DNA from: CAZJLN01 sp964540765
Lineage (GTDB): Bacteria > Chloroflexota > Anaerolineae > Anaerolineales > Anaerolineaceae
Reading direction: 5' to 3'
Assembly (NCBI GenBank): GCA_964540765.1
Contig: CAZINW010000015.1
Location: forward strand, 1 to 47,231
Length of the DNA: 47,231 bases
Of this stretch, positions 22,831 to 31,601 are shown piece after piece; position 1 is the first letter of the stretch, and the number at the start of each line of letters is the position of its first letter. The position numbers and the translations under genes were made by a program. The notes below the pieces were generated by a model. The model worked only from the letters and a program-made list of their open reading frames with translations. It had not been told where the DNA came from and searched no databases.

Positions 22831-23274
22831 ATGAGTCAAAAGACATCCATCCCCAGAGATTTCGATCCCAACCTCGCTGCGAGAAATCATAAACGGCAGC
22901 GCTTCTGGCAAATCATTCTACCGATCCTGGTTGTCACGTTGCTTGGACTGGCTGTGGCAGTTTTACTCGCGGTCAGCTCTGGTGAGTTTGAGCAACTTCC
23001 CCAACTGGCACACACTTCAACTGTCATGCTCGTTTTGCCATTGTTGTTTCTGATGATCCTGCTTCTGGTGATCCTGGTACTCCTGATCGTGCTGGTTGCC
23101 AATCTAACGAAAAAGCTTCCGGGTACAGGTGAAAAAGTTCTGCTGGCGTCCCTGAGGCTCAAACAGGTTTCCCGCACTGCTGCTGATCTATCTGTAAAGC
23201 CCATCTTCAAGGTGAATGAAACCCTTGCAGGGATCAAAAGTCTGAACCACAGTCTTCTCCGCAAAAGGAAATGA
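22831..23274 (+). CDS. Membrane protein with two helices, unknown function
   Basis: A 147-residue protein: basic N-terminus (1-24), TM1 about 26-48, a short external loop 'SGEFEQLPQLAHTSTV', TM2 about 66-92 very rich in Leu/Ile/Val, and a cytoplasmic amphipathic C-terminal region ending in 'LLRKRK'. I do not recognise the family. It is followed at 10 bp by another small membrane protein on the same strand, so the two probably form a unit. Confidence 0.65.
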   Translation: MSQKTSIPRDFDPNLAARNHKRQRFWQIILPILVVTLLGLAVAVLLAVSSGEFEQLPQLAHTSTVMLVLPLLFLMILLLVILVLLIVLVANLTKKLPGTGEKVLLASLRLKQVSRTAADLSVKPIFKVNETLAGIKSLNHSLLRKRK

Positions 23275-23284
23275 GGTATTAAAC

Positions 23285-23488
23285 ATGAAATCAAATTGGA
23301 AAACAACAACCATGATCCTGGGTACGGTCATTGGTGCATTGGTCGGCGCAGGAGCTGCCTTCCTTTTGATCCAGAAGGGTGAAAAGGAAAACAAGGTACC
23401 CAAGGTAACTGCCCAGCAAGGTCTCCAGGTGGGTTTGAGCGTGTTGGGCGTGTTGCGCCAGATCTCCGGCTTTGGTCCGCGCTCATAA
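23285..23488 (+). CDS. Small YtxH-like membrane protein
   Basis: A 67-residue protein with one Gly/Ala-rich N-terminal helix ('ILGTVIGALVGAGAAFLLI', about 11-29) followed by a charged segment and 'LQVGLSVLGVLRQISGFG'. The Gly-rich helix with a basic flank resembles YtxH-like proteins, but similarity is short. It follows a membrane protein gene and precedes rnz; ATG has a weak upstream signal (AAATGAGG). Confidence 0.6.
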   Translation: MKSNWKTTTMILGTVIGALVGAGAAFLLIQKGEKENKVPKVTAQQGLQVGLSVLGVLRQISGFGPRS

Positions 23489-23515
23489 TTTTCGGAAGGG
23501 CGCCGGGTTACACCA

Positions 23516-24451
23516 TTGTTTGAACTGGTCTTCTTAGGCACATCTGCATCCGCACCGTCCATCAAGCGCGGACTTTCCTCCATGGTTGTGAAACATGAGG
23601 AATACCGCTTCTTGGTTGACTGCGGCGAAGGCACGCAGCGTCAGATCCTGCGCTCCGGCGTTGGGTTTAAACACCTCGAGCACATCCTGTTGACGCATGG
23701 TCACCTTGATCATATTTTGGGTCTGGCAGGTCTGATCTCAACCTTCATGCGCTGGGAAGCCATTGAGGAGGTCTCAATCTATGGCAGCCGCCACACGCTT
23801 GACAGGGTGAATGACCTCATTTTTAATGTGGTGCTGCGCGGCAACAAACCCCCCATGCCCATTAATTTGCTGGAGATCAAACCGGGTTTGATTTTTGAGG
23901 CGGAACGCTTCAATATCACTGCTTTCCCTGTCAACCACCGCGGCTCTGATTCGCTTGGTTTTCGCTTTGAGGAACATGCACGCCGCCCGTTCCTGCCTGA
24001 AAAAGCCGAAGCCCTTGCCATCCCGCCGGGACCATGGCGCAAAGACCTAGTGGCTGGCAAAGCCATCAGCCTGCCTGATGGGCGTCGCATCGAACCAGAC
24101 GAAGTGCTTGGACCGGTCAAAAAAGGGACACGCCTGGTCGTGGTGGGAGATGTGGGCAGACCGGAAAATTTACTGGAGGAAGTGCGCGATGCGGATGGAT
24201 TGGTGATCGAGTCGACCTACCTGCAGGACGAAGCGCCGCTGGCTTATGAGTTTGGGCATACCACCGCACGGGATGTTGCTCAATTGGCACGCGCTGCCAA
24301 CGTGGGTAAGCTGGTGCTCACGCATATTTCTCGCCGCTATAACGAGAAAGATGTGTTTGAAGAAGCCAGCGCTGTCTTTCCAAACACGGTGGTTGCACGT
24401 GATTTTGATGTCATCCAGATCAAACATGAGGATGGATCTGAAAAGCTGTAA
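23516..24451 (+). CDS. rnz: Ribonuclease Z
   Basis: tRNA 3'-processing endonuclease that removes 3' trailers from tRNA precursors. This suits a genome where the tRNA-Ala(CGC) and tRNA-Gln genes seen here do not encode CCA. The 311 residues have the MBL-fold site: 'LVFLGTSASAPS' at the N-terminus, 'LTHGHLDHILGL' (about 60-71), 'VNHRGSDSLGFRFEE', the Asp of 'VVVGDVG' and the C-terminal 'LVLTHISRRY' His. The exosite region is of the short bacterial type. The start is TTG at 23516 with only a distant GGAAGG; the protein begins right at the family's conserved 'ELVFLGT'. Confidence 0.92.
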   Translation: MFELVFLGTSASAPSIKRGLSSMVVKHEEYRFLVDCGEGTQRQILRSGVGFKHLEHILLTHGHLDHILGLAGLISTFMRWEAIEEVSIYGSRHTLDRVNDLIFNVVLRGNKPPMPINLLEIKPGLIFEAERFNITAFPVNHRGSDSLGFRFEEHARRPFLPEKAEALAIPPGPWRKDLVAGKAISLPDGRRIEPDEVLGPVKKGTRLVVVGDVGRPENLLEEVRDADGLVIESTYLQDEAPLAYEFGHTTARDVAQLARAANVGKLVLTHISRRYNEKDVFEEASAVFPNTVVARDFDVIQIKHEDGSEKL

Positions 24452-24494
24452 TTTTCGCAAAAGCAACAACAGTATTCTCGTTGAAGAGGTAGGC

Positions 24495-25400
24495 ATGACA
24501 GGACAAGGATTTTTGCAGCGATTGAGAGCTGGCGAAATTTTGATTTCTGACGGCGCAACTGGCAGCAGCCTGCTGCAGAGCGGTTTAAAGCAGGGAGAAT
24601 CAGCGGAAGGTTGGGTGCTGGAAAAGCCAGAGGAGATTTGCCGCCTGGCGAAAAGTTTTGTTGCTGCCGGTGCGGATATCATCCTGACGTGCACCTTTGG
24701 TGGGACGCGCCTGCGCCTGCAGGCATCAGGTCTGGGTGCGCAGGCAGAAGCGATCAACCGGGAAGCCGTTGCGATTGCTAGGCATGCTGTGGAGGGCACC
24801 GCAGTTTTGGTGGCAGGATCGATCGGCCCCACCGGACAGATGCTGAAGCCTTTTGGCACCATCACCCAGGAAGAAGCACAGGCTTCCTATGCTGAGCAGG
24901 CTTCCTGCCTGCATCAGGCCGGGGTGGACCTGCTGGTGATCGAAACCCAGTTTGATATTGATGAAGCCACTGCGGCTGTGTGTGGAGTGCGCAGCGTCTC
25001 TGACCTGCCTCTGGTGTGTTCGTTTTCATACGACCGCGGCAGGCGCACCATGATGGGGGTGAGTCCGGCACAGATGGCGGAAATTTTTGGTGTCATGGAC
25101 GTGGACCTGCTGGGGATCAACTGCGGGCGCAGCCTGGATGAAAACCTGGCAGCCCTGCAGCAACTGCATCAGGTTACCGACAAACCCATCTGGTTCAAGC
25201 CCAATGCCGGTCTTCCAAGCCTGGGCGAAGCCGGCAGACCGGTCTATGCCGTCAGCCCTGATGAAATGGCTGCTGCGGTGCCTGCCTGGATTGCCGCGGG
25301 GGCAAGTGTGATTGGCGGTTGCTGCGGCACCAGCCCGGAACATTTGGGACGGATTGCTGATGCTGTTAAGAACTTCAACAGCCAGGCACACGCAGGCTGA
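24495..25400 (+). CDS. Homocysteine S-methyltransferase domain protein
   Basis: A 301-residue zinc-dependent methyltransferase that moves a methyl group to homocysteine to make methionine. The barrel begins 'ILISDGATGSSLL'; zinc ligands are Cys in 'LGINCGRS' (about 205) and the pair in 'GGCCGTSPEHLG' (about 273-274). It corresponds to the N-terminal module of MetH or to stand-alone MHT enzymes; no cobalamin-binding domain is attached. ATG 24495 is chosen with AGAGGT upstream; the frame stays open far upstream inside rnz. It may use S-methylmethionine or a corrinoid partner (unknown). Confidence 0.88.
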   Translation: MTGQGFLQRLRAGEILISDGATGSSLLQSGLKQGESAEGWVLEKPEEICRLAKSFVAAGADIILTCTFGGTRLRLQASGLGAQAEAINREAVAIARHAVEGTAVLVAGSIGPTGQMLKPFGTITQEEAQASYAEQASCLHQAGVDLLVIETQFDIDEATAAVCGVRSVSDLPLVCSFSYDRGRRTMMGVSPAQMAEIFGVMDVDLLGINCGRSLDENLAALQQLHQVTDKPIWFKPNAGLPSLGEAGRPVYAVSPDEMAAAVPAWIAAGASVIGGCCGTSPEHLGRIADAVKNFNSQAHAG

Positions 25401-25476
25401 TCGCTTATCGTGGGTGCTTGTGCGATGCATGTGTGAAATTTCCGTTGATCATTCTATGTTAGAATCATTGCTAATA

Positions 25477-26133
25477 ATGAAAGCACCACTTCTTATATTG
25501 GCATCCAATTCTCCAAGACGCAGGCAGCTCATCCAACTTCTCGGTCTTCCTTATGAGGTGCACCCGGCGGATGTGGATGAGGCACAGTTCGAAGGAGAGG
25601 ATGCGGAAAGTTATGTCAGGCGTCTGGCACTGGGCAAGGCAAAAGCTGTGGCAGCGCAGCATCATGGCATGGTGGTTGCAGCCGATACCATTGTCCTTGA
25701 TGGGAAGACGCTGCTCGGTAAACCCAAAGACGCAGATGATGCCCGCGCCATGCTGACATGTTTGCGCGGCAGGCAGCATCAGGTTTATTCCGCCATTACC
25801 CTGGTCGACACAGGATCAGGACGGACCCTGGCAGACCTGTGCAAAACTGAGGTGCCCATGAGGCAATATACTGATGAAGAGATGGAGGCTTACATTGCGA
25901 GCGGAGACCCGCTGGACAAAGCCGGTGCATATGCCATTCAGCATGCAGGCTTCAACCCTGTTGAAGCTCTGAGCGGTTGCTATGCCAGCGTGATGGGTTT
26001 CCCGCTCTGTCACGTTACCCGCACGCTGCGGAGCTTGCATGTCTGGGTCGCTGCGGATGTGCCTACCCTTTGCCAAGAGGCGCTTGTCTATACTTGCCCG
26101 GTCTTTGAGGCGATCCTTGCGTGCCGGGAATAG
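25477..26133 (+). CDS. maf: Maf-like nucleotide pyrophosphatase
   Basis: A 218-residue Maf/Ham1-fold enzyme that hydrolyses non-canonical or bulky nucleoside triphosphates (dTTP/UTP type in YhdE-like members). Motifs: 'LILASNSPRRRQLIQLLG' at 6-23, 'YVRRLALGKAKAV' (about 45-57), 'VVAADTIVLDGKTLLGKP' (about 64-81), 'PLDKAGAYAIQ' (about 146-156) and the 'GCYASVMGFPL' signature. ATG 25477 gives the standard family start; an in-frame ATG at 25456 is possible. No clear SD is seen. Confidence 0.9.
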   Translation: MKAPLLILASNSPRRRQLIQLLGLPYEVHPADVDEAQFEGEDAESYVRRLALGKAKAVAAQHHGMVVAADTIVLDGKTLLGKPKDADDARAMLTCLRGRQHQVYSAITLVDTGSGRTLADLCKTEVPMRQYTDEEMEAYIASGDPLDKAGAYAIQHAGFNPVEALSGCYASVMGFPLCHVTRTLRSLHVWVAADVPTLCQEALVYTCPVFEAILACRE

Positions 26134-26172
26134 TGGACTTGTCAATCTAGGCTTGTTATTATCGAGAAATCT

Positions 26173-28365
26173 ATGAAGAAAAAAAACCTTCTTGCGCTCA
26201 TCACCCTCCTGCTTGTCAGTGCCTGTGTTAATGGAACTGCCACACCCGTCACCGTAGCAACCGAAACCAGCAGCCTGCCAACGCCAATTGTACGTGTTAC
26301 CCAGCAGGTGGATGTTGAACCGGTGGCTGAATCCTTCCTGAATGCCTGGAAGGATGAAGCTTATGATGCCATGTACAATCAGCTGACCTCCATCACCAAA
26401 GATGCTGTCACCTTTGAAGCCTTTGAAAAAACCTATCGCAATGCAGCTGTTGCCATGACCCTGCAGGAAATGGATTATCAGATCCTTTCATCCCTGGTCA
26501 CGCCCAGCAGTGCCCAGGTCAACTACCGCGTTACCTTTAAAACTACCTTGCTGGGTGAGATCACCCGTGAAACCACCATGAACCTGGCGTATGCCAATGC
26601 GGGCTGGCAGGTGCAGTGGGAGGAAGGCATGATCCTGCCGGAACTACGCGGCGGTAATACGCTTGAGCTGAAATATAAGATCCCTGCGCGCGGCAACATC
26701 TATGACCGGGATGGGTATCCCTTGGTGGCGCAGGATGATGCGGTCGCGCTTGGCATTGTGCCGGGTTGGATTGAAAGTGGTGAGGATGGTGGCATGGTCA
26801 GCCTGCTGGCAAGGCTGACGAACCTGACCGCGGATGAGATCCGCGCCAAGTATGAGTCTGCCAACCCAGATTGGTATATCCCGATTGGCGATATCTCTGC
26901 CGCAGAGGCTTCCGAGAATCAAAGTGCGCTCAACAGCTATGGCGGGATTGTGACGTCTTCGTTCCGCTCACGCTATTATTATGACGGCGGGATTGCGCCA
27001 CATGTGGTGGGTTATGTACTCCCCGTGCCAGTTGAAGAGCTGGAAACCTATCAGCGCCTGGGTTATCGCGGTGATGAAAAAGTGGGCGCTTCAGGCATTG
27101 AGCAGTGGGGCGAAGAATACCTGGCAGGTGAGCATGGTGGCTCTTTGTATGTCAAGGATGCGCAGGGACAGATTGTGACCATGATTGCCTCCTCAGAATC
27201 CAAACCTGCTGCTTCCATTTACACGACCATTGACAGCGAACTGCAGTACAATCTGCAGGAATCCATGGGAGATCTCCGCGGGGCGATAGTGGTAACAGAA
27301 CGCGACAGCGGGCGCATTTTGGCAATGGCTTCCAACCCGGGTTTTGATCCGAATCTGTTTGAGCCTGCCAATGCCAACAGCGTCCTCCTGAACGAGGTTC
27401 TCATTGACCCTGAACTACCGCTTTATAACCGCGCCTCCCAGGGCGTCTATCCCCTCGGTTCGGTGTTCAAAATAGTGACCATGGCGGCTGCGCTTGAGAC
27501 CGGCGTTTTTACGCCGACCTATCCCTATTACTGCAGTTCCACCTGGGAGGAGCTTGCGGGCATCGTTCTTTATGACTGGACCTATGAACACGAATTGCCC
27601 GCTTCCGGCAACCTGACCCTGCAGGAAGGTCTGATGCGTTCCTGCAATCCCTGGTTCTGGCATATTGGGTTTACCTTGTGGAATGAAGGCTATACCACCG
27701 CCATCGCTGACCTGGCATTGGGATTTGGACTGGGAAAGGATACCGGCATCGAGATTGAAGATTTTGATGGGAATGTTGAGTATCCAGCAACGGTCAGTGA
27801 AAATGTGCAGTTGGCAATCGGTCAGGGCACGATGCAGGTCAGCCCACTGCAGGTAGCCATGTTTGTGGCTGCGGTCGGCAATGGCGGAACGCTCTACCGC
27901 CCGACCGTTATTGACAAGATCACCCCGCTGGATGGGGCGCCGATCTACAGCTTTACACCTGAGGTGGTCAGCCAGCTTCCCGTCACGCCCGAAAACCTGG
28001 CAGCCATCCAGGAAGCCATGGTGAGCGTGGTTGAGAATTCAAGGGGAACAGCCTACCGTGTTCTCGGCAGTATGTCGGTCAATATTGCCGGCAAGACCGG
28101 CACTGCCCAGAATTCCACCGGGGAATCGCATGCCTGGTTTGCCGGTTATACCTACAATGATAATCCCAACCGACCGGATATCGCCGTTGCTATCATCCTT
28201 GAAAACGCCGGTGAAGGTTCTGAAATGGCAGCGCCACTCTTCAGGCGGATTGTCTCCCTCTATTTTTCAGATAACGAGAGCTATGGCATCCTCATGCCAT
28301 GGGAGTCTTCGCCTTATGTTCAAAAAACACCTGCTCCAATCACGACCCCGGAACCGGAGGAGTGA
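26173..28365 (+). CDS. Class B penicillin-binding protein with MecA-type N-terminal domain
   Basis: A 730-residue lipid-anchored transpeptidase for peptidoglycan cross-linking. The lipobox 'LLVSAC' (about 12-17) replaces the usual TM anchor. Then comes an NTF2-like MecA_N domain (about 50-155, 'ESFLNAWKDEAYDAMYNQLT'), the PBP dimerisation region starting 'IPARGNIYDRDG' (about 172), and the transpeptidase domain with SxxK 'GSVFK' (about 427-431), 'SCN' (about 490) and KTGTA (about 641). A Thr/Pro tail ends the protein. It is related in layout to MecA/PBP3 subclass B1 enzymes, some of which have low beta-lactam affinity; resistance cannot be inferred from sequence. rsgA follows at 6 bp. Confidence 0.92.
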   Translation: MKKKNLLALITLLLVSACVNGTATPVTVATETSSLPTPIVRVTQQVDVEPVAESFLNAWKDEAYDAMYNQLTSITKDAVTFEAFEKTYRNAAVAMTLQEMDYQILSSLVTPSSAQVNYRVTFKTTLLGEITRETTMNLAYANAGWQVQWEEGMILPELRGGNTLELKYKIPARGNIYDRDGYPLVAQDDAVALGIVPGWIESGEDGGMVSLLARLTNLTADEIRAKYESANPDWYIPIGDISAAEASENQSALNSYGGIVTSSFRSRYYYDGGIAPHVVGYVLPVPVEELETYQRLGYRGDEKVGASGIEQWGEEYLAGEHGGSLYVKDAQGQIVTMIASSESKPAASIYTTIDSELQYNLQESMGDLRGAIVVTERDSGRILAMASNPGFDPNLFEPANANSVLLNEVLIDPELPLYNRASQGVYPLGSVFKIVTMAAALETGVFTPTYPYYCSSTWEELAGIVLYDWTYEHELPASGNLTLQEGLMRSCNPWFWHIGFTLWNEGYTTAIADLALGFGLGKDTGIEIEDFDGNVEYPATVSENVQLAIGQGTMQVSPLQVAMFVAAVGNGGTLYRPTVIDKITPLDGAPIYSFTPEVVSQLPVTPENLAAIQEAMVSVVENSRGTAYRVLGSMSVNIAGKTGTAQNSTGESHAWFAGYTYNDNPNRPDIAVAIILENAGEGSEMAAPLFRRIVSLYFSDNESYGILMPWESSPYVQKTPAPITTPEPEE

Positions 28366-28371
28366 TCGCTT

Positions 28372-29355
28372 TTGAGTGATCGTGACGCAAACCTGCCGCC
28401 CATGCCAGCACAGTCTGAAGGTTTGATCATCCGCGCCCAATCAGGTTTTCTGGTCGTTAGGACGGATGAGGGCGATTACACCTGCCGCCTGCGCGGCAGA
28501 TTAAAGAAGGAAAGGAAAGACCAGCCAGAGGGGGACATTATCGCGGTTGGTGACCGGGTCTTGATCAGCCCCCTCGCAGATAACACCGGCGCCATTGAGA
28601 CTGTTCTGCCGCGCCATTCCCTTTTTTCCCGCAAATTGTCGGGCGTCAAGTACGGATATCAACAAATTCTGCTTGCCAACCCCGACCAGATGGTTTTTGT
28701 ATTTGCCTGTGCAAAACCCGATCCGCATTTACGTATGTTGGATCGCTTCTTGGTGGTGGCTGAAAGTCAGAAAATCCCTGCCCTGATCGTTGCCAATAAG
28801 GTCGACCTGGTCGATATGACAGCAGCTCGTGCCAAATTTGACATTTACGAAGAGCTTGGGTACGAGCTGATTTTTACGTCTGCCAGAACCTTGACCGGCG
28901 TGGCAGAACTGCGCGAGCGGCTGATTGGAAAGCTCTCAGCGTTTTCCGGCCCATCCGGTGTGGGCAAGTCCAGCCTTTTGAACGCTGTTCAACCCGGGCT
29001 TGGGCTGGAAGTCCGTTCAGTCAGCCAGACGAGCGAAAAAGGTCTTCATACCACCCAGGTACGTGCGTTGTTCCCGCTCTCAGCCGGCGGATATGTGGCA
29101 GACATGCCGGGATTGCGTACCATGGCATTATGGGACATCGAATCTGAAGAGCTGGATGGGTATTTCCCTGAAATGCGCAGCCTGGTGGCACAGTGTCAGT
29201 TCAACGACTGCACCCACAGCCACGAACCGGGCTGTGCGGTGATCGCCGCCGTCAATGCTGGCAAAGTGGATGCAGGGCGCTATCAATCCTACCTGAGACT
29301 GCGCTTTGAAGGCGGCATCGCAGACGACCCTGACAGCGATCTGGATGCGGATTGA
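28372..29355 (+). CDS. rsgA: Ribosome small-subunit GTPase RsgA
   Basis: Circularly permuted GTPase that checks late 30S assembly. N-terminal OB-fold domain (about 15-95), then G motifs in the permuted order: G4 'NKVDLVD' (about 140), G5-like 'TSART', G1 'GPSGVGKSS' (about 193), G3 'DMPG' (about 243). The C-terminal zinc knuckle 'CQFNDCTHSHEPGC' (about 275-288) is complete. The start is TTG with GGAGGAG upstream at the end of the PBP gene. An acidic tail, 'DDPDSDLDAD', is unusual but harmless. Confidence 0.95.
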   Translation: MSDRDANLPPMPAQSEGLIIRAQSGFLVVRTDEGDYTCRLRGRLKKERKDQPEGDIIAVGDRVLISPLADNTGAIETVLPRHSLFSRKLSGVKYGYQQILLANPDQMVFVFACAKPDPHLRMLDRFLVVAESQKIPALIVANKVDLVDMTAARAKFDIYEELGYELIFTSARTLTGVAELRERLIGKLSAFSGPSGVGKSSLLNAVQPGLGLEVRSVSQTSEKGLHTTQVRALFPLSAGGYVADMPGLRTMALWDIESEELDGYFPEMRSLVAQCQFNDCTHSHEPGCAVIAAVNAGKVDAGRYQSYLRLRFEGGIADDPDSDLDAD

Positions 29356-29371
29356 TCCTCACGGAAGAAAA

Positions 29372-31318
29372 ATGAAGAAACCAATACAACAGATCTCCAC
29401 CTGCACAAAATATATCAATGGCATCATTTGTGTTACTCTGTTGTTTGCCATGATCCTCTCTGCCTGTCAGCCTCAATCCACTGAAACAGAACCGATTGAT
29501 GATCCAATAGGATTGTCAACCAGCACAGCCACTGCCACCCCGACCCCAAAGGTGTTGACCATCTGCAGCGCAGAAGAGCCCGCCAGCCTGTATTTGTATG
29601 ACGGGAGCGAGGCGACCGGCAAGTGGAATATCCTGGAAGCCATTTATGACGGACCGATTGACAGGGTTGAGGGCGAACTGCAGCCGGTCATTCTTGAAAG
29701 TATTCCAACGGTTGACAATGGGGGTCTGACCCTTGAAACGGTGGTGGTGAAACCCGGGCAGGAGGTTGTGAACGCCAACGGTCAATTAAAAGTACTGCAA
29801 AAGGGCATTTTTGTACGCCCGGCAGGCTGCCATGAGAGCGCCTGTGCAGTGACCTGGGATGGGGGAAGCGAATTCAGCATGGACGTGATGGTGCTGCACT
29901 TCAAACTGCTAGAGGGATTGCGCTGGTCAGATGGTACGCCTTTGAGTGCGGCTGATTCTGTCTTCAGCTACCAATTGGCAACTGACCCGGTCACACCCAG
30001 CTCCAATTGGGCGACAGACCGCACCATGCTTTACGAAGCTGTGGATGAGACCACATTGGTATGGCGCGGACTGCCGGGCTTGACAACATCAGCAGTGGAG
30101 CGCTTCTTTTGGAGCCCACTGCCGCAGCATGCCATGGAAGGTATCAGTGCCAGTGAATTGCTCACCAACGAAAGCGCAAGCAGGCATCCCATGGGATGGG
30201 GTGCCTGGCAAATCCAGGACTGGCAGGTGGGGGAAGCCATTCACCTGGCGAAAAATCCACACTACTTCAGAGCCTCCGGAGGACTGCCTGCTTTTGATTT
30301 GCTCACCTTCCGCTTTATGACGGGTGCGGACGAGGCTTTGAATGCATTGCAGCAGGGCGGCTGTGACATGCTGGATAGCAGCTATGGGCTGGAAGGGCAA
30401 TTGGACGCGCTGGATGCCCTCTCGCAAAATGGGGAGCTCAGTTACAGCGTCAGGGTCACCCATCAATGGCAGGGGCTGACCTTCGGCATCAAGCCGGCTT
30501 CCTATGACGATGGCTATAACCAGGTTTATGGCGATCGGGCGGATTTCTTCTCTGATGTGCGCGTCAGACAGGCCTTTGCCTACTGCATTGACCGCCAGCG
30601 CATTGTTGATGATGTGCTGGGAGGTGAATCGCGCGTACCGGACGGGCTGATCCAGGACATGGCAGTGGAAGGCTTGGATTATCCTTATAGCCCGGCAATT
30701 GGTGTCAACCTTCTGAAAGAAGTGGGCTGGCGCGATTTGGACAATAACCCAGCCACACCCCTGACATCCTTGGAAGTTGCCAACATGGCTGTGGGAACCC
30801 CTTTCTCCATCAACTTGTATACCGGTCCTTCTCCCTTCGATCAACAGGCAGCCGAAAGCATTGTTGTTTACATGAAAGGTTGCGGTGTAGAGGTGACGCA
30901 TGTAAGCCTGCCGCTGAAGCAATTGTACGCCTCCGGACCCGACGGCGTCTTGTTTGGTCGCCAATTTGACCTGGCACTCTTTGCCTGGGGCGGGGAAGGG
31001 CTGGATCTATGCAGTGCCTATCAAAGCTGGTCGATTCCCGCACAGGAGAATGGCTGGATCGGAGCCAACCCGGGCGGGTACCAGGCTGAGGTGCTTGACA
31101 GGGCTTGCAATGATGCCTTGTTCTCATATGCAGATGATCAACCTTATAGAAAAGCCCTTCAGACTGTTTATCTTGAAGAATTACCTTCAATCCCACTGGC
31201 ATATATCCATCAGGTGATCGCCCTGCGCAAGGGACTGACGCTGCCAACGGATGCGAATACTGGCAAAAGTGACTGGTTTTGGATTGAATTATTGAATGAT
31301 GGTGGAAACGAAAGTTAA
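29372..31318 (+). CDS. ABC transporter substrate-binding lipoprotein, family 5 (peptide type)
   Basis: A 648-residue lipoprotein with signal peptide and lipobox 'ILSAC' (about 27-31). The mature protein has family 5 order: 'GLRWSDGTPLSAADSVFSYQLA' (about 185-206) comes before 'ALNALQQGGCDMLD' (about 326) and 'VRQAFAYCIDRQRIVDDVLGG' (about 400-420), as usual. It binds oligopeptides or similar solutes outside the membrane. ATG 29372 has GGAAG upstream and starts the signal peptide; the frame is open further upstream inside rsgA. It lies just before, but separated by a promoter from, the peptide transporter operon, which it may also serve. Confidence 0.88.
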   Translation: MKKPIQQISTCTKYINGIICVTLLFAMILSACQPQSTETEPIDDPIGLSTSTATATPTPKVLTICSAEEPASLYLYDGSEATGKWNILEAIYDGPIDRVEGELQPVILESIPTVDNGGLTLETVVVKPGQEVVNANGQLKVLQKGIFVRPAGCHESACAVTWDGGSEFSMDVMVLHFKLLEGLRWSDGTPLSAADSVFSYQLATDPVTPSSNWATDRTMLYEAVDETTLVWRGLPGLTTSAVERFFWSPLPQHAMEGISASELLTNESASRHPMGWGAWQIQDWQVGEAIHLAKNPHYFRASGGLPAFDLLTFRFMTGADEALNALQQGGCDMLDSSYGLEGQLDALDALSQNGELSYSVRVTHQWQGLTFGIKPASYDDGYNQVYGDRADFFSDVRVRQAFAYCIDRQRIVDDVLGGESRVPDGLIQDMAVEGLDYPYSPAIGVNLLKEVGWRDLDNNPATPLTSLEVANMAVGTPFSINLYTGPSPFDQQAAESIVVYMKGCGVEVTHVSLPLKQLYASGPDGVLFGRQFDLALFAWGGEGLDLCSAYQSWSIPAQENGWIGANPGGYQAEVLDRACNDALFSYADDQPYRKALQTVYLEELPSIPLAYIHQVIALRKGLTLPTDANTGKSDWFWIELLNDGGNES

Positions 31319-31396
31319 TTGATCAGAGCCTTTTAAGGAAAAAATTATACTCCCTTTTTCTGTTTTTGCATTAAACCACCATCAATCGGGGATTGC

Positions 31397-31425
31397 TTGA
31401 CAATATTAATACCTTATGCTATATT
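31397..31425 (+). promoter_or_regulatory. Promoter of the peptide transporter operon
   Basis: TTGACA (31397-31402), a 17-bp spacer and TATATT (31420-31425), near consensus. Start near 31432 gives a leader of about 170 nt containing small hairpins (CCCC-TAACC-GGGG; GAGAAC-CAA-GTTCTC). Confidence 0.8.
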
Positions 31426-31601
31426 GCTTAAACAACCTTTCCCCTAACCGGGGATATTATTGAATGGAGCGGCATGCAGTTGATAAGATGCAAGGTTATG
31501 TGGAGAAACCTGAATTCTATACAAGATGCAAAAAAGGAGAACCAAGTTCTCTGTGCCAAACCGAATCCAACCTATTTTAATCCTATTAAGGAGGACTAAA
31601 G

